From Vibrio gazogenes (lineage in GTDB: Bacteria; Pseudomonadota; Gammaproteobacteria; Enterobacterales; Vibrionaceae), in the NCBI RefSeq assembly GCF_023920225.1, contig NZ_CP092587.1, positions 2,480,001 to 2,544,000 on the forward strand: 64,000 bases of DNA, in the 5' to 3' direction. Numbering within the stretch: position 1 is the stretch's first letter; every line of letters starts with the position of its first letter. Shown here one piece after another: positions 19,593 through 31,696 of this stretch. The position numbers and the translations under genes are program-made. The notes beneath the pieces are model-generated. The model did not search any database. It was not told the DNA's origin and saw only the letters and a list, made by a program, of their open reading frames with translations.

Positions 19593-20834
19593 ATGAAAAA
19601 TGCCATATTAGGCGTGCAAATGCTCTTTGTTGCATTTGGCGCGCTGGTTCTGGTTCCGCTGCTAACGGGACTCGATCCAAACGTCGCTCTCTTTGGCGCC
19701 GGTATCGGAACCCTTCTTTTTCAACTTATCACCCGTCGCTCCGTCCCCATCTTCCTCGCTTCTTCTTTCGCTTTCATCGCACCAATCCTCTACGGCGTTC
19801 AAGCTTGGGGCATACCTGCCACAATGGGTGGTCTGATCGCTGCCGGAGCCGTCTATGTTTTGCTCGGCGGATTAATCAAAGTCAATGGCGCAGAGTTTAT
19901 CCATAAACTTCTGCCACCGGTTGTCATTGGCCCAATCATTATGGTGATTGGACTAGGGCTTGCCCCGACAGCCGTCAATATGGCACTGGGAAAAACGGGA
20001 GATGGTTCCGTTCAATTAATTGATGGACAGGTTGCCCTCTGGATTTCATGTATTTCTTTGTTTACGACAATTCTCATCAGTGTCTTTGCCCGCGGCATGT
20101 TTAAACTGCTGCCGATTTTCGGTGGCATTATCGCCGGTTATACACTGAGCCTGATTTTCGATGTGGTCAGTTTCGAAGCGGTTGAGAATGCTGCTTGGTT
20201 CTCACTCCCTCACTTCACCATGCCTGAATTTAATATTAATGCCATCCTGTTTATGATTCCGGTTGCCATTGCGCCGGCCGTCGAGCATGTGGGGGATATT
20301 CTTTCTATCTCCAATGTCACCGGCAAAAATTATCTGAAAAAGCCGGGACTACACCGCACCATTGCCGGTGACGGCATTGCAACCATCGCAGCGGCAATGG
20401 TTGGGGCACCACCGAATACAACCTATAGTGAAGTGACTGGCGCGGTCATGCTGACCAAGGCGTTCAATCCCGTGATTATGACTTGGGCGGCCGTGACTGC
20501 CATTGTTTTAGCGCTGGTCGGCAAACTCGGCGCTTTACTTCAAACCATCCCCGTGCCAGTGATGGGCGGTATTATGATTTTGTTATTCGGCTCGATTGCT
20601 TCGGTCGGTTTGAATACCCTGATCAAGAATCATGTTGATCTGCACAAATCCAGAAATCTGGTGATTGTCGCGGTGACCTTGGTATTCGGTATTGGCGGTA
20701 TGGCCTTCGGTATCGGTGAATTCAGCTTACAGGGAATCAGTCTCTGTGGTGTCGTTGCTATCTTATTAAATCTCATCTTGCCAGATGACCTGGGCGAAAA
20801 CCATGTCGTTGACAATGCGCAGATTGAAGATTAA
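19593..20834 (+). CDS. uraA: Uracil permease
   Basis: This 413-residue inner-membrane protein of the nucleobase:cation symporter-2 family has about 14 hydrophobic helices. Characteristic segments are LFGAGIGTLLFQLIT, AVEHVGDI (the Glu that binds uracil in UraA) and GAPPNTTYSE. It imports uracil with protons. ATG 19593 after AGGGAA is preferred to the open frame 14 codons earlier. There is no upp gene beside it. Confidence 0.92.
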   Translation: MKNAILGVQMLFVAFGALVLVPLLTGLDPNVALFGAGIGTLLFQLITRRSVPIFLASSFAFIAPILYGVQAWGIPATMGGLIAAGAVYVLLGGLIKVNGAEFIHKLLPPVVIGPIIMVIGLGLAPTAVNMALGKTGDGSVQLIDGQVALWISCISLFTTILISVFARGMFKLLPIFGGIIAGYTLSLIFDVVSFEAVENAAWFSLPHFTMPEFNINAILFMIPVAIAPAVEHVGDILSISNVTGKNYLKKPGLHRTIAGDGIATIAAAMVGAPPNTTYSEVTGAVMLTKAFNPVIMTWAAVTAIVLALVGKLGALLQTIPVPVMGGIMILLFGSIASVGLNTLIKNHVDLHKSRNLVIVAVTLVFGIGGMAFGIGEFSLQGISLCGVVAILLNLILPDDLGENHVVDNAQIED

Positions 20835-20851
20835 TCCACACATCACGAATA

Positions 20852-20886
20852 AAAAAATCCCGGGAGCGTCAACGCCCGGGATTTTT
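20852..20886. terminator. Terminator between uraA and ybaK
   Basis: AAAAATCCCGGG, a 10-base loop and CCCGGGATTTTT form a strong symmetrical stem serving the two convergent genes. Confidence 0.9.
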
Positions 20887-20910
20887 ATCTGCTCTGACAA
20901 TGTGGGTGAT

Positions 20911-21414
20911 TTATTGATGTTCCAGTCCCGTCGGTTCACTCTCTAAACATAATGGTAAAAATTTTGCGTGTGTCAGATCCGCCAGATCCCGAGGCGCTAA
21001 TTCAATTTCCAAGCCTCTCTTCCCCGCACTGACGCAAATCGTTTCTTGGTTTTCAGCACTAGTGTGAATGAATGTCGGCAACATTTTCTTCTGCCCGAGT
21101 GGACTAATACCACCAACCACATATCCAGTTATTTTCTGTGCAATGTCAGGATTTGCCATTTCCGCTTTTTTTACACCAGCCGCTTTTGCCGCCAGTTTCA
21201 AATTCAGCTTTTGCTCAACCGGAATAATCGCGACAGCCAGCGCTTTAGGTTCGCCGTTCAGCGCGAACAGTAATGTTTTAAATACCTTCTTCGGATCCTG
21301 CCCGAGCACTTCAGCCGCTTCCAGCCCGAAGCTGGTATGATTCGGGTCATGGTCATACTGATGGATTGTATGAGAAATCTTCTTTTTCTTTGCCAAACGA
21401 ATCGCAGGAGTCAT
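20911..21414 (-). CDS. ybaK: Cys-tRNA(Pro)/Cys-tRNA(Cys) deacylase YbaK
   Basis: This 167-residue protein is of the YbaK/INS family, which hydrolyses Cys-tRNA(Pro) made in error by ProRS. Lys46 in VFKTLLF corresponds to the catalytic Lys, and YVVGGISPLG near 100-110 is the conserved glycine-rich segment. Length fits. Confidence 0.9.
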   Translation of the reverse strand: MTPAIRLAKKKKISHTIHQYDHDPNHTSFGLEAAEVLGQDPKKVFKTLLFALNGEPKALAVAIIPVEQKLNLKLAAKAAGVKKAEMANPDIAQKITGYVVGGISPLGQKKMLPTFIHTSAENQETICVSAGKRGLEIELAPRDLADLTHAKFLPLCLESEPTGLEHQ

Positions 21415-21525
21415 ACGTCAGTCCTTTTTATCAATCAAGCAATGCGCCACCTTCAGCAATTGAAAAGGCGGCAATTTTGCCGCCTCAAGTAAAAATCACT
21501 CGGGAATCCGAGTCAAACACTTTTT

Positions 21526-23250
21526 TTATTGATAAGTGATTTCACCTTTCGGTTGGTATAGCGAAGCATCAACCGGGCTATGGGTCTGTAAATACTCTTT
21601 TAAAACATCGGCATCGACAAATCCGGTATTCACGTAACCGACATGCTCCGTCAGTTTTGGATACCCATCCCCCCCGGCAGCATTAAAACTTGGCACGGTA
21701 AACCGATAGGTTTTTGTCATTTGAATCGGGGCACCACCAATTTTCACGTCAGACACACCGGAAGCACTGACCGTCATGGAAAGACCGGCAAACTGAGCAT
21801 AAGCCCCCGAATCAACGGGTTTAGTCGCAACCTGATTCAGATAGTCAATCACCTCAGCACCAGACATATCGACATAGGTGATAATATTGGCAAAAGGCTG
21901 CACTTTCAGCACATCTTTATAAGTAACATCCCCTGATTCAATGGAATCCCGAACCCCACCGGAATTCATCACAGCAAAATCAGCTTTGACTTTATTCTTA
22001 TGTGCCGTTGCAATTAAATGGCCCAGATTGGTTTGCTGAAAACGCACCACATTTCTGTCACCTTCCAGACGCCCTTTTACGGTGGCAATTTTTTGCTCTA
22101 ATTTAGCCTTTCCTTTCTCTTCATAAGGCGTCAAAAACTTCAGTAACGCTGGATCTTCTGGTATCTGTTGATTGATCAATACGCGTTGTTTCTTGCCATT
22201 GCGCATCACTTTTTTCTTAAGATTGACGGGTATCAGTTGATAACTGACCATCTTCAACTGCCCATTGCGGAACTCATAATCTGCCCGACCCACATATTTG
22301 CCCCACTCATGCGCCTGAACAATATACGTCCCGTTCTGAATATCCGGCTGACACTCATCTCCCGGCTGAAAATGAGTATCGGCAACGTTCGGGGATTCCA
22401 TACAAACCGGCTCTTGAGAATGACCACCCACAATCATATCCAGTGATCCGGGCTCCAGATAACGAGCGAGAGCGACGTCACCCGGTGCATTGATGCCATG
22501 TTGACCATTGACGTAATGCCCCATATGCGTCACAGCAAAAATCAAATCCGGCTGTTCTGTTTTTTTCAGTGTCGCGATCACTTTCTTCGCTTCAACTTTC
22601 GGATCTCTGAATTCAACATTACCGATATATTCCGGATTACCAATTTTCGCGGTATCTTCTGTTGTCAAACCAATTACCGCGATACGAACCCCTTGCTCAT
22701 CAAAGATCTTATACGGACGGAACAAGCGTTTGCCGGTTGTTTTGTCATAAATATTGGCCGAGAGCATGGGGAAATTCGCCCATAGGCGCTGTTTGAATAA
22801 CACAGCCAACGGATTATCAAACTCGTGATTGCCAACCGCCATGGCATCATATCCGATGATATTCATTCCTTTAAAATCAGGCTCGGCATCCTGCAAATCC
22901 GATTCCGGGACACCGGTGTTGATATCCCCACCAGAAAATAGCAGTACACTACCGCCTTCGGCTGCCACTTCCTGACGAATCTGATCAATCAGAGTTTTTC
23001 GGGCAGACATACCATATTCATCATATCTGTTCTTCCAGAACCGACCATGATGATCATTGGTGTGAAGTACCGTCAGATGATACGTTTCATCCTGATGCCA
23101 CTGTTTTTGAGGGGTTGTTGTACATCCCCATAGCAACACAAGTAGTAGTGCGCCGAGAATGGTTTTCGAGTAACGCCATTGATTTGAAAATAGTTGATTT
23201 GAAAACTGTCGATTTAAAAACCATCGCGTTGAAATAAGTGATAATCGCAT
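21526..23250 (-). CDS. ushA: 5'-nucleotidase/UDP-sugar hydrolase, lipoprotein
   Basis: This 574-residue periplasmic enzyme hydrolyses nucleotides and UDP-sugars for salvage. The metallophosphatase domain shows LHTNDHHG, GGDINTG, GNHEFD, THMGHY and GGHSQEP; the C-terminal substrate domain shows NSGGVRDSIESGDVTYKDV. It has a lipobox LWGC with Cys43, as in V. parahaemolyticus 5'-nucleotidase, whereas E. coli UshA is soluble. The signal is unusually long because of an N-terminal extension made of five-residue repeats. ATG 23250 follows AGGA and is preferred to an upstream in-frame codon. Confidence 0.9.
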   Translation of the reverse strand: MRLSLISTRWFLNRQFSNQLFSNQWRYSKTILGALLLVLLWGCTTTPQKQWHQDETYHLTVLHTNDHHGRFWKNRYDEYGMSARKTLIDQIRQEVAAEGGSVLLFSGGDINTGVPESDLQDAEPDFKGMNIIGYDAMAVGNHEFDNPLAVLFKQRLWANFPMLSANIYDKTTGKRLFRPYKIFDEQGVRIAVIGLTTEDTAKIGNPEYIGNVEFRDPKVEAKKVIATLKKTEQPDLIFAVTHMGHYVNGQHGINAPGDVALARYLEPGSLDMIVGGHSQEPVCMESPNVADTHFQPGDECQPDIQNGTYIVQAHEWGKYVGRADYEFRNGQLKMVSYQLIPVNLKKKVMRNGKKQRVLINQQIPEDPALLKFLTPYEEKGKAKLEQKIATVKGRLEGDRNVVRFQQTNLGHLIATAHKNKVKADFAVMNSGGVRDSIESGDVTYKDVLKVQPFANIITYVDMSGAEVIDYLNQVATKPVDSGAYAQFAGLSMTVSASGVSDVKIGGAPIQMTKTYRFTVPSFNAAGGDGYPKLTEHVGYVNTGFVDADVLKEYLQTHSPVDASLYQPKGEITYQ

Positions 23251-23481
23251 AATATTCCTGCCAATCCTGATCCCTGACATAGCTGTCCATTGCTATTCAG
23301 GCCACCTCAAGAGACCTGAATATAAGTTAGCCCTATACATTAACTGATAAAGAATACTATAAGATTATGAACTTAAGGTCACAAATATTTGATGATGTGA
23401 TCGCACGTCAGATCCCCATTCACCAGAGCCCGTACCACATTGATTGACTGTCAGAGCTACATTCAGCCCTACGACAGGTAT

Positions 23482-23512
23482 AAAAAAACCATCGCATAAG
23501 ACGATGGTTTCT
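23482..23512 (-). terminator. Terminator after kdsA
   Basis: On the minus strand AAACCATCG, a short loop and CGATGGTT are followed by seven Ts, about 40 bases beyond the kdsA stop. Confidence 0.88.
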
Positions 23513-23549
23513 ACTGTTCTGATGTGTTCTGTCTCACCGGTGAAACAAT

Positions 23550-24425
<876 letters not shown>

Positions 24426-25241
24426 TTAGTGGATTGTTACGGCTGTACTACGCAACAAATTCACCTGATTTTTCAATAATTCGGCAGCGGGATCATCCGG
24501 ACAATGCTCAATAAAATACTGATAATCCGAAAGCGCAATTTGATGACATTCCAGTTGCTGATAAATGAAGCCACGGTCACGAATTTCATAAGGATCATCG
24601 GGGACAAACGTTAATGCCAGATTGGTACACTTCAATGCCAAAGTATAACGTTCTTCACGCATCAACGCACTTTTCAGTAAAGCCAGCCAACGTCCGATGA
24701 TGGTCGGGTGATCGCTGGCCTGAAGGTGTTTCGACTTTAATTTGGCAAGGGGTCCTTTGCTACCGATCAACCAAGCTTGCAACGTATGCTTCGAAACATA
24801 TTCGCCAGAAAATGGATTCAAATAAACAAGTTCTTCATCGGGCCAAGCAACCTGAATCAAAAACTGGGTCGGAAACATCACTGGCTTCAGCGGAAATCCC
24901 AGTCGATGACTAAAATACAATATCAAGGCACCCAAACTGACAGGAATTCCTTTACGATGCTCCAGCACCTGATCGATGAATGCATTACGAGACTCAAAAT
25001 AAGCCTCGTGATCACCGGCAAACCCCCAATCCTGATAAAATAATTGTAAAAAAGCGGCAAATCGTGCTTTTGGATCGGCATCATCATCCAGATACGCTTC
25101 GGCTTCATGGGTCATCTTCACTAATGTCTGTTCCGCCCACGTAACCCGGGTCTCAGGATTAATGGCCTGGTTCAGTACCAGCGCACCCTCCACCAGCTCC
25201 ATCGCATCAAAATCTTCGTCAAATAATTCAATCATAGACAT
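24426..25241 (-). CDS. sirB1: SirB1 family transglutaminase-like/TPR protein
   Basis: This 271-residue protein has an N-terminal transglutaminase-like fold (segments YFESRNAFIDQVLEHRKGIPVSLGALIL and GFPLKPVMFPTQFLI) and a C-terminal TPR-like part (about 185-260). The usual catalytic triad of transglutaminases is not evident. The family is conserved next to prfA-prmC-kdsA, with unknown function. Confidence 0.85.
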   Translation of the reverse strand: MSMIELFDEDFDAMELVEGALVLNQAINPETRVTWAEQTLVKMTHEAEAYLDDDADPKARFAAFLQLFYQDWGFAGDHEAYFESRNAFIDQVLEHRKGIPVSLGALILYFSHRLGFPLKPVMFPTQFLIQVAWPDEELVYLNPFSGEYVSKHTLQAWLIGSKGPLAKLKSKHLQASDHPTIIGRWLALLKSALMREERYTLALKCTNLALTFVPDDPYEIRDRGFIYQQLECHQIALSDYQYFIEHCPDDPAAELLKNQVNLLRSTAVTIH

Positions 25242-25253
25242 ATCGGCCCAGTA

Positions 25254-25637
25254 TTAATGCATAAATATCGGTAACTTGGTCCAAGAAATGTTTGCAGCCA
25301 TGGCAACCCAGCCTAGCGCACCAAGGAATGCGAAAGTCCGCAGCAATTTCCCTCGGCCTAGTTTCAAGGTAAACACGCCTAATGCGATATAAGCCAGCAT
25401 ACACATGAGTTTTTCCGTCAGCCAAGCAGCCTCAGGTGTAAAGGGAATAAAGCCAGTCACGACACACAATGCAACACCGGATAACAACAATAATGTATCT
25501 ATTACATGTGGTGCGATTTTCAAAAAACGATGGTGAAGCGCTTGAGAGTTCATCATCATCAGCCCGTAGCGAAGACAAAATAAAGCAACACTGGTCACAA
25601 TGGTAAATAGGTGAAAATATTTTAATCCCAGATACAT
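25254..25637 (-). CDS. sirB2: SirB2 family inner-membrane protein
   Basis: This 127-residue protein has four predicted membrane helices (about 5-25, 42-62, 72-90 and 98-118). ATG 25637 follows AGAGGA; the longer upstream frame is not used. It belongs to the SirB family named from a Salmonella locus and is of unknown function. It is 12 bases upstream of sirB1. Confidence 0.85.
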   Translation of the reverse strand: MYLGLKYFHLFTIVTSVALFCLRYGLMMMNSQALHHRFLKIAPHVIDTLLLLSGVALCVVTGFIPFTPEAAWLTEKLMCMLAYIALGVFTLKLGRGKLLRTFAFLGALGWVAMAANISWTKLPIFMH

Positions 25638-25693
25638 AAACGTCCTCTTATGGGCACTTTTTAGGCATAAATAAAGCGATGGTATCAATAACG

Positions 25694-26551
25694 TTATGGC
25701 AGAAAGCAACCGACTGTCACGCGATCATTTCCAGAATCATCTTGCTCAGTGTGAATCGACTGATAACCCAGAGATTGCAGTAATTCTCTAACTGATTCGG
25801 CTTGCTCATAACCATGTTCAAACAGCAGCCATCCCTGAGGTTGCAGGTATTGCTTTGCCGCGACTGCAATGGTTCGGATATCCGCCAGCCCCTGCTCTTC
25901 TGCAACCAAGGCAGACAGAGGTTCAAAACGAACATCTCCACATCGTAAATGCGGGTCGTCCGCATCGATATAAGGTGGATTTGAAACGATCAAAGCAAAT
26001 TTCGTACCTTCATCAATACCATCAAACCAATTTCCCTGATGAAACTGCACATTGGTGATTCCCAACTGAGCCGCATTTGTCTTTGCCAACTCGCACGCTT
26101 TCGGCTGAATATCAACCCCGGTCACACGGATATCAGGTAACTCAGAAGCCAGAGCCAAGGCGATTGCGCCTGTGCCGGTACCCAAGTCCAAGATAGGCCC
26201 TGTCACTTCCCGCGCCTTTTCCAAAGCAACAATCACCAAACATTCGGTATCCGGACGTGGAATCAACGTGGCCGAAGAAACTTGCAACGGCAAAGACCAG
26301 AATTCCCGTTGCCCAAGAATATAGGCAATCGGCTCACCGCTTTGACGGCGGTTCAATAACTCAGCAAACCGGTTGAGCTGAGATTCGGTGAGTGTTTTCT
26401 CTGGCCATGTCAGCAAATATGAACGAGGTTTCTCCAGGACATGGCAAAGTAATACCGCGGCATCAATCGCAGGCGAAGGACTGCCGCTTTCCAATAACAC
26501 GGCAGTGCTGTAACGAGTTAATTCGTCGATTCGGGTTGGCAGAGACATCAT
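25694..26551 (-). CDS. prmC: Release factor glutamine methyltransferase
   Basis: This 285-residue SAM-dependent enzyme methylates the GGQ glutamine of release factors. The SAM loop is LDLGTGTGAIALAL (121-134) and the catalytic NPPY is at 191-194. It starts three bases after the prfA stop, so enzyme and substrate are made together. Confidence 0.95.
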   Translation of the reverse strand: MMSLPTRIDELTRYSTAVLLESGSPSPAIDAAVLLCHVLEKPRSYLLTWPEKTLTESQLNRFAELLNRRQSGEPIAYILGQREFWSLPLQVSSATLIPRPDTECLVIVALEKAREVTGPILDLGTGTGAIALALASELPDIRVTGVDIQPKACELAKTNAAQLGITNVQFHQGNWFDGIDEGTKFALIVSNPPYIDADDPHLRCGDVRFEPLSALVAEEQGLADIRTIAVAAKQYLQPQGWLLFEHGYEQAESVRELLQSLGYQSIHTEQDDSGNDRVTVGCFLP

Positions 26552-26554
26552 CGA

Positions 26555-27643
26555 TTAGCTTTGCTCAGCCAATGCAGCCAGAAGATCGGCCTGATGTTCT
26601 TGCATAACCGGACCAATCAAGCTATCCAATTCTCCGTCCATCACATCTGAAAGACGGTACAATGTCAGATTGATCCGATGATCAGATACCCGCCCTTGCG
26701 GATAGTTGTAAGTTCGGATACGGTCACTGCGATCGCCACTGCCTAGCAAATTACGCCGGGTATCAGAGACTTCAGCCGCCCGTTTCGCTTCTTCAGCCTG
26801 CGCTAACCGAGCCGCCAGTACCGACATGGCTTTGGCTTTGTTTTTATGCTGAGAACGTTCATCCTGGCACTCAACGACCACACCGGTCGGCAAGTGGGTA
26901 ATCCGAATGGCAGAGTCGGTGGTGTTAACGTGCTGACCACCCGCGCCCGAAGAACGGAAAGTGTCGATTTTCAGGTCACTGGCTTTCATCTCGGGTAACT
27001 CGGCTTCCGGTATTTCCGGCATAATGGCAACCGTACAGGCGGAGGTGTGAACTCTTCCCTGTGATTCCGTTGCCGGTACTCGCTGAACTCGGTGACCGCC
27101 AGATTCAAATTTTAATGTCCCGTAAACACCGTCACCATCGACTTTAGCAATCATCTCTTTATAGCCGCCATGCTCAGCTTCACTGAATGACATGACTTCA
27201 ATACGCCATCCTTTTCTTTCGGCAAAACGGCTATACATGCGAAACAGATCACCCGCAAAAATGCCCGCTTCGTCGCCCCCGGCACCGGCACGAATCTCAA
27301 GAAAACAATTCCGCTCATCATTCGGGTCTTTCGGGAGCAATAATATTTGTAGTGTATCGGTTAGTTGTTCAATCGACGCTTGTGCTGCTTCTATCTCTTC
27401 CTGAGCCATTTCTTGCATCTCTGCGTCATCTTCTTTCGCCATTTCTTCGGCAGCAACTAAATCTTCTTGCGCCTGCTGATAAGCTTGAAAACATTGAGTC
27501 ACTTCTTCAAGTTGAGAATACTCTTTTGATAACGCACGGAATCTGTTTTGATCCCCAATAATGTCAGGATCACCAAGCAGGTGCTGAACTTCCTCATAGC
27601 GCTCAGCGAGCGTTTCAAGCTTTTGTAAAATTGACGCTTTCAT
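26555..27643 (-). CDS. prfA: Peptide chain release factor 1
   Basis: This 362-residue protein decodes UAA and UAG. The stop-codon reading tripeptide PAT is at 190-192 and GGQ at 235-237, with Gln237 the expected PrmC target. The N-terminal part is a Glu-rich helical domain. It sits between hemA and prmC, as in E. coli. Confidence 0.97.
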   Translation of the reverse strand: MKASILQKLETLAERYEEVQHLLGDPDIIGDQNRFRALSKEYSQLEEVTQCFQAYQQAQEDLVAAEEMAKEDDAEMQEMAQEEIEAAQASIEQLTDTLQILLLPKDPNDERNCFLEIRAGAGGDEAGIFAGDLFRMYSRFAERKGWRIEVMSFSEAEHGGYKEMIAKVDGDGVYGTLKFESGGHRVQRVPATESQGRVHTSACTVAIMPEIPEAELPEMKASDLKIDTFRSSGAGGQHVNTTDSAIRITHLPTGVVVECQDERSQHKNKAKAMSVLAARLAQAEEAKRAAEVSDTRRNLLGSGDRSDRIRTYNYPQGRVSDHRINLTLYRLSDVMDGELDSLIGPVMQEHQADLLAALAEQS

Positions 27644-27675
27644 AGTTTCTTCTTTATACGGAAATAATATCGAAA

Positions 27676-28932
27676 TTAAAGATTATCAAGCCCCAGACTC
27701 TGTCTGATTATAGCCAACTTCGCAGGCTCTCCCTGCTCGGCAGCTTGCTGTAATGCTCGAGTCGGCGCATGAATTAATTTATTGGTTAACTTATAACTGA
27801 GTTCCTGAAGGATTTTTTCCGGATCACCCCCCAACGAGAGCGCCTGAAGACTTTTATTGACCAGCTCTTCACGGATATGATTCGCGCTGTCACGGTAATC
27901 GCGGATACTATCAACGGCCTGTAACGACCGCATCCAGCTCATGAAGGCTGCACTTTCTTCACTGACAATCGCTTCAGCCTGAATCGCTTCGACTTTTCTC
28001 TGTTCGATATTGCTGTCTACAATCGACTGCAAATCATCGACACTATACAGATAAGCGTCTCCAATCTCGCTGACTTCCGCTTCAACATCTCTCGGCACCG
28101 CAATATCAACCAGTAACATCGGTTGGTAACGCCGGGCTTTAAGGGCTTTTTCCACCATCCCTTTACCGATAATCGGTAAAGGACTGGCTGTCGAACTAAT
28201 CACGATATCAGCTTTGGCAAGATGTTCCGGAATCTCTTGTAAACGAATCACCTGCGCATCAAATTGCGCAGCTAATCCCATCGCTCTTTCCCGGGTGCGA
28301 TTCGCCACGATAATCTTCTGACAACCATTGGCTGCCAGATGCTTCGCCACCAACTCGATAGTTTCGCCGGCACCGACTAATAACACCGTCGCATTGGTCA
28401 AAGATTCAAAAATATGTTTTGCCAGCGTACAGGCGGCATAAGCGACAGAGACGGCATTGCCACCGATATCCGTTTCAGTCCGGACTCTTTTGGCAACTGA
28501 GAATGCTTTCTGAAAGAGTTTCTCTGTCGCGGCATCAACCGATGCCAGATCTTTCGATTCTGAATACGCCTGCTTGACCTGCCCGAGGATTTGAGGCTCG
28601 CCTAAAACCAAAGAATCGAGACCACAACAAACCCGCATTAAGTGGCGGATTGCGGCTTGCTCTTCATGAATATAAATGCTCGATTTTAACTCTTGAGGAT
28701 TGACACGGTGAAACTCAGATAACCAATCGATCAAACGTCCTTTACTCGTTGGTTTTATCTCACAGTACACTTCTGTACGGTTACAGGTCGAAAGTATCAC
28801 ACTCCCTTTAACATCCGCATATTCCCGAAGCTGACTCAGCGCTTCAGGAAGCTTATCTGGCCCAAACGCAACTTTTTCACGCAGTTCCAGAGGCGCTGTT
28901 TGATGATTTATTCCAATGGCAAGTAAGGACAT
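27676..28932 (-). CDS. hemA: Glutamyl-tRNA reductase
   Basis: This 418-residue enzyme reduces Glu-tRNA(Glu) to glutamate-1-semialdehyde, the first step of C5 haem synthesis. Catalytic Cys50 is in [10 protein letters not shown], followed by an NADPH-binding domain ([17 protein letters not shown]) and a C-terminal helical dimerisation domain. It is divergent from lolB, as in E. coli. Confidence 0.96.
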   Translation of the reverse strand: MSLLAIGINHQTAPLELREKVAFGPDKLPEALSQLREYADVKGSVILSTCNRTEVYCEIKPTSKGRLIDWLSEFHRVNPQELKSSIYIHEEQAAIRHLMRVCCGLDSLVLGEPQILGQVKQAYSESKDLASVDAATEKLFQKAFSVAKRVRTETDIGGNAVSVAYAACTLAKHIFESLTNATVLLVGAGETIELVAKHLAANGCQKIIVANRTRERAMGLAAQFDAQVIRLQEIPEHLAKADIVISSTASPLPIIGKGMVEKALKARRYQPMLLVDIAVPRDVEAEVSEIGDAYLYSVDDLQSIVDSNIEQRKVEAIQAEAIVSEESAAFMSWMRSLQAVDSIRDYRDSANHIREELVNKSLQALSLGGDPEKILQELSYKLTNKLIHAPTRALQQAAEQGEPAKLAIIRQSLGLDNL

Positions 28933-29101
28933 CGACTGGAGGTACTCTGATCACATCTTCTAAGGGGTAAGACAGGAATTTTACTGTATGCCCTTATTGA
29001 AGAAAAGACTTTAACGGATTTGTTTTTATAACTTCGTGATATCAATGTTATAGTATTTTAGTTTTAAAGCACCCGTTTTTCGACCAACAAAAGCCGTATT
29101 T

Positions 29102-29710
29102 ATGACTTATCGTATCCTCCAAGTATTCTTGAGTATCATCATTTTAGCTGGCTGTAGCAGTGTTCAGACACCACTTCAACCCGTGGAATGGCAATCACAC
29201 CAGCAGCGTCTCCAACAGATCAGCGCTTATCAAATCGCAGGGAAATTGGGCTACATATCGCCACAAGAACGTCGCTCGCTCAATTTTCAATGGAAGAAAT
29301 CTGACCATCATAGTCAACTGCGTCTAACCACATTTCTGGGGCAAACCGTCTTGAAGATGGATATTTATCCACAACGCGCGGAAGCCGAGACCTATGAGGG
29401 ACAACACTATACAGCGCAGACACCGGAATTATTACTGCATCAACTGACCGGACTGGATATTCCCCTGAGTTCACTCAGTCAATGGATTCTGGGCCGTCCG
29501 GCCCTTGCGGATACGTATGCTCTCAAACCGGATAACACGCTGGATAGCCTAAAGAAAAAACTCGCCAATCAACAATGGCGAGTACAGTATAAAACATACA
29601 CTGCCGTGACCTTCAAAGCGCAGCAACTTCCACTGCCCGAGCGTTTATTCCTGCAACAAGGACCAACCAAAATCAATATCCATATCTCGCAATGGAAAGT
29701 CACCCAATGA
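29102..29710 (+). CDS. lolB: Outer membrane lipoprotein receptor LolB
   Basis: This 202-residue lipoprotein has a signal ending IILAGC with lipid-bearing Cys18. LolB receives lipoproteins from LolA and inserts them into the outer membrane. Recognisable segments are [21 protein letters not shown] and [17 protein letters not shown]. Its stop overlaps the ispE start (ATGA). Confidence 0.93.
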   Translation: MTYRILQVFLSIIILAGCSSVQTPLQPVEWQSHQQRLQQISAYQIAGKLGYISPQERRSLNFQWKKSDHHSQLRLTTFLGQTVLKMDIYPQRAEAETYEGQHYTAQTPELLLHQLTGLDIPLSSLSQWILGRPALADTYALKPDNTLDSLKKKLANQQWRVQYKTYTAVTFKAQQLPLPERLFLQQGPTKINIHISQWKVTQ

Positions 29711-30600
29711 ATACATCAGATGTTATCAATCCCGACCAAACTGTCTGGCCATCACCAGCCAAACTGAATTTATTTCTCTACATCACGGGTCAACGGGATG
29801 ATGGTTATCATGAGTTACAGACACTTTTTCAGTTTCTCGATTACGGCGATGAATTGACGATCCAAATCAATACCAGTGGGGAGATCACTATCTCTCCGGA
29901 AATTGACGGCGTACCGTTACATGATAATTTGATCTGGAAAGCCGCCCGAAAACTTCAGCGCGACACACAAACATCGTTGGGCGCTGATATTCACTTACAT
30001 AAAGTGTTACCGATGGGTGGTGGGATCGGCGGGGGCTCATCCAATGCGGCGACAGCCTTAGTCGCACTCAATCATCTCTGGCAATGCGGGTTATCCCAAC
30101 ATCAACTGTCTGAAATCGGATTGCAGCTCGGTGCTGATGTACCCGTTTTCGTTGAAGGCCATGCGGCATACGCAGAAGGCGTCGGAGAAAAGCTGACACT
30201 CGTCACACCCCAAGAAAAATGGTACCTCGTTGTCAGACCCGATGTCAGCATTTCAACCGCTACCATTTTTTCGCATCCCAAATTAACTAGAAACACGCTC
30301 AAGCGAGATCTGGCAACGCTTTTACAAGCGCCGTACGAAAACGATTGCGAAAAAATTGTCCGAAAGCTCTACCCAGAGGTTGATAAGCAACTTTCATGGC
30401 TGCTACAATACGCGCCGTCGAGATTGACCGGGACTGGGTCATGTATCTTTGCTGAATTTTCAAACAAAAATGAAGCACAACATGTTCTTTCCCGTTTGCC
30501 GGACGGAGTTTCTGCTTTTGTAGCAAAAGGATGTAATATTTCGCCGCTAAAAGAAACTTTGACAGGCTATACTCACCGTTGTGAAGACAACAATTGTTAA
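29707..30600 (+). CDS. ispE: 4-diphosphocytidyl-2-C-methyl-D-erythritol kinase
   Basis: This 297-residue GHMP kinase phosphorylates CDP-ME in the non-mevalonate isoprenoid pathway. The ATP loop [17 protein letters not shown] is at about 102-118; [10 protein letters not shown] near 16-25 and the C-terminal [12 protein letters not shown] are family motifs. ATG 29707 overlaps the lolB stop. Confidence 0.95.
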   Translation: MNTSDVINPDQTVWPSPAKLNLFLYITGQRDDGYHELQTLFQFLDYGDELTIQINTSGEITISPEIDGVPLHDNLIWKAARKLQRDTQTSLGADIHLHKVLPMGGGIGGGSSNAATALVALNHLWQCGLSQHQLSEIGLQLGADVPVFVEGHAAYAEGVGEKLTLVTPQEKWYLVVRPDVSISTATIFSHPKLTRNTLKRDLATLLQAPYENDCEKIVRKLYPEVDKQLSWLLQYAPSRLTGTGSCIFAEFSNKNEAQHVLSRLPDGVSAFVAKGCNISPLKETLTGYTHRCEDNNC

Positions 30601-30705
30601 GATGGAAAGTGACACATAGGTCAGCTAACCGTCACGACAAGAGTATGATCAATCGGCCCACACCCAACCTATTTAAATACTGGACGCAACCCTGAGGTTT
30701 CCACC

Positions 30706-31650
30706 GTGCCTGATATGAAGCTATTTGCCGGTAACGCTACCCCTGAACTAGCCCAACGTATTGCTGATCGCTTGTATATTTCTCTTGGAGATGCTGCTGT
30801 TTCCCGTTTTTCAGACGGTGAAGTTGCAGTGCAAATCAACGAGAATGTGCGAGGAAGCGACGTATTTCTCATCCAATCAACCTGTGCACCAACCAACGAC
30901 AACCTGATGGAACTCGTGGTAATGATTGATGCGATGCGCCGTGCTTCAGCAGGCCGTATTACCGCTGTTATCCCTTATTTTGGATATGCTCGCCAAGACC
31001 GTCGTGTCCGTTCTGCCCGTGTACCAATTACCGCGAAAGTCGTCGCAGACTTTCTTTCGAACGTTGGTGTTGACCGCGTACTGACGATCGATCTGCATGC
31101 TGAACAGATTCAAGGTTTCTTTGATGTTCCTGTTGATAACATTTTTGGAACACCCGTTTTACTTGAAGATATGAAAGCAAGAAGTCTGGAAGATCCAGTC
31201 GTCGTATCACCTGATCTGGGTGGCGTTGTCCGCGCACGCGCAACCGCGAAAGCACTCGGGGATATTGATATTGCGATTGTTGATAAACGCCGTCCCCGCG
31301 CTAACGTTTCTGAAGTGATGAACCTCATTGGTGATGTTGAAGGCCGTGACTGTGTCATTGTCGATGACATGATCGATACTGGCGGCACACTATGTAAGGC
31401 CGCTGAAGCTTTAAAAGAACGTGGCGCAAAACGTGTGTTTGCTTACGCGACTCACGCAGTATTCTCAGGCAGTGCAGCGAAGAATATTAAGAACTCCGTT
31501 ATTGATCAGGTCATTATCACCGATTCCATTACGCTTTCGAAAGAAATGCAGGCAACAGGTCGTGTGACTCAGTTGACTCTCTCAACGATGCTTGCCGAAG
31601 CAATTCGCCGTATCAGTAACGAAGAGTCAATCTCAGCGATGTTCAATTAA
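30706..31650 (+). CDS. prs: Ribose-phosphate pyrophosphokinase
   Basis: This 314-residue enzyme makes PRPP from ribose 5-phosphate and ATP. Segments [35 protein letters not shown] and the PRPP loop [11 protein letters not shown] are visible. The start is GTG at 30706, ten bases after GAGG; the next in-frame ATG is three codons later, and the [10 protein letters not shown] start aligns with E. coli Prs. Confidence 0.96.
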   Translation: MPDMKLFAGNATPELAQRIADRLYISLGDAAVSRFSDGEVAVQINENVRGSDVFLIQSTCAPTNDNLMELVVMIDAMRRASAGRITAVIPYFGYARQDRRVRSARVPITAKVVADFLSNVGVDRVLTIDLHAEQIQGFFDVPVDNIFGTPVLLEDMKARSLEDPVVVSPDLGGVVRARATAKALGDIDIAIVDKRRPRANVSEVMNLIGDVEGRDCVIVDDMIDTGGTLCKAAEALKERGAKRVFAYATHAVFSGSAAKNIKNSVIDQVIITDSITLSKEMQATGRVTQLTLSTMLAEAIRRISNEESISAMFN

Positions 31651-31668
31651 TCGTTCATTTCTGTTGTG

Positions 31669-31696
31669 AAAAGCATCTCTCCGGAGATGCTTTTTT
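31669..31696 (+). terminator. Terminator after prs
   Basis: AAAAGCATCTC, TCCG and GAGATGCTTTTTT form an 11-bp stem followed by a T-run. Confidence 0.9.
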
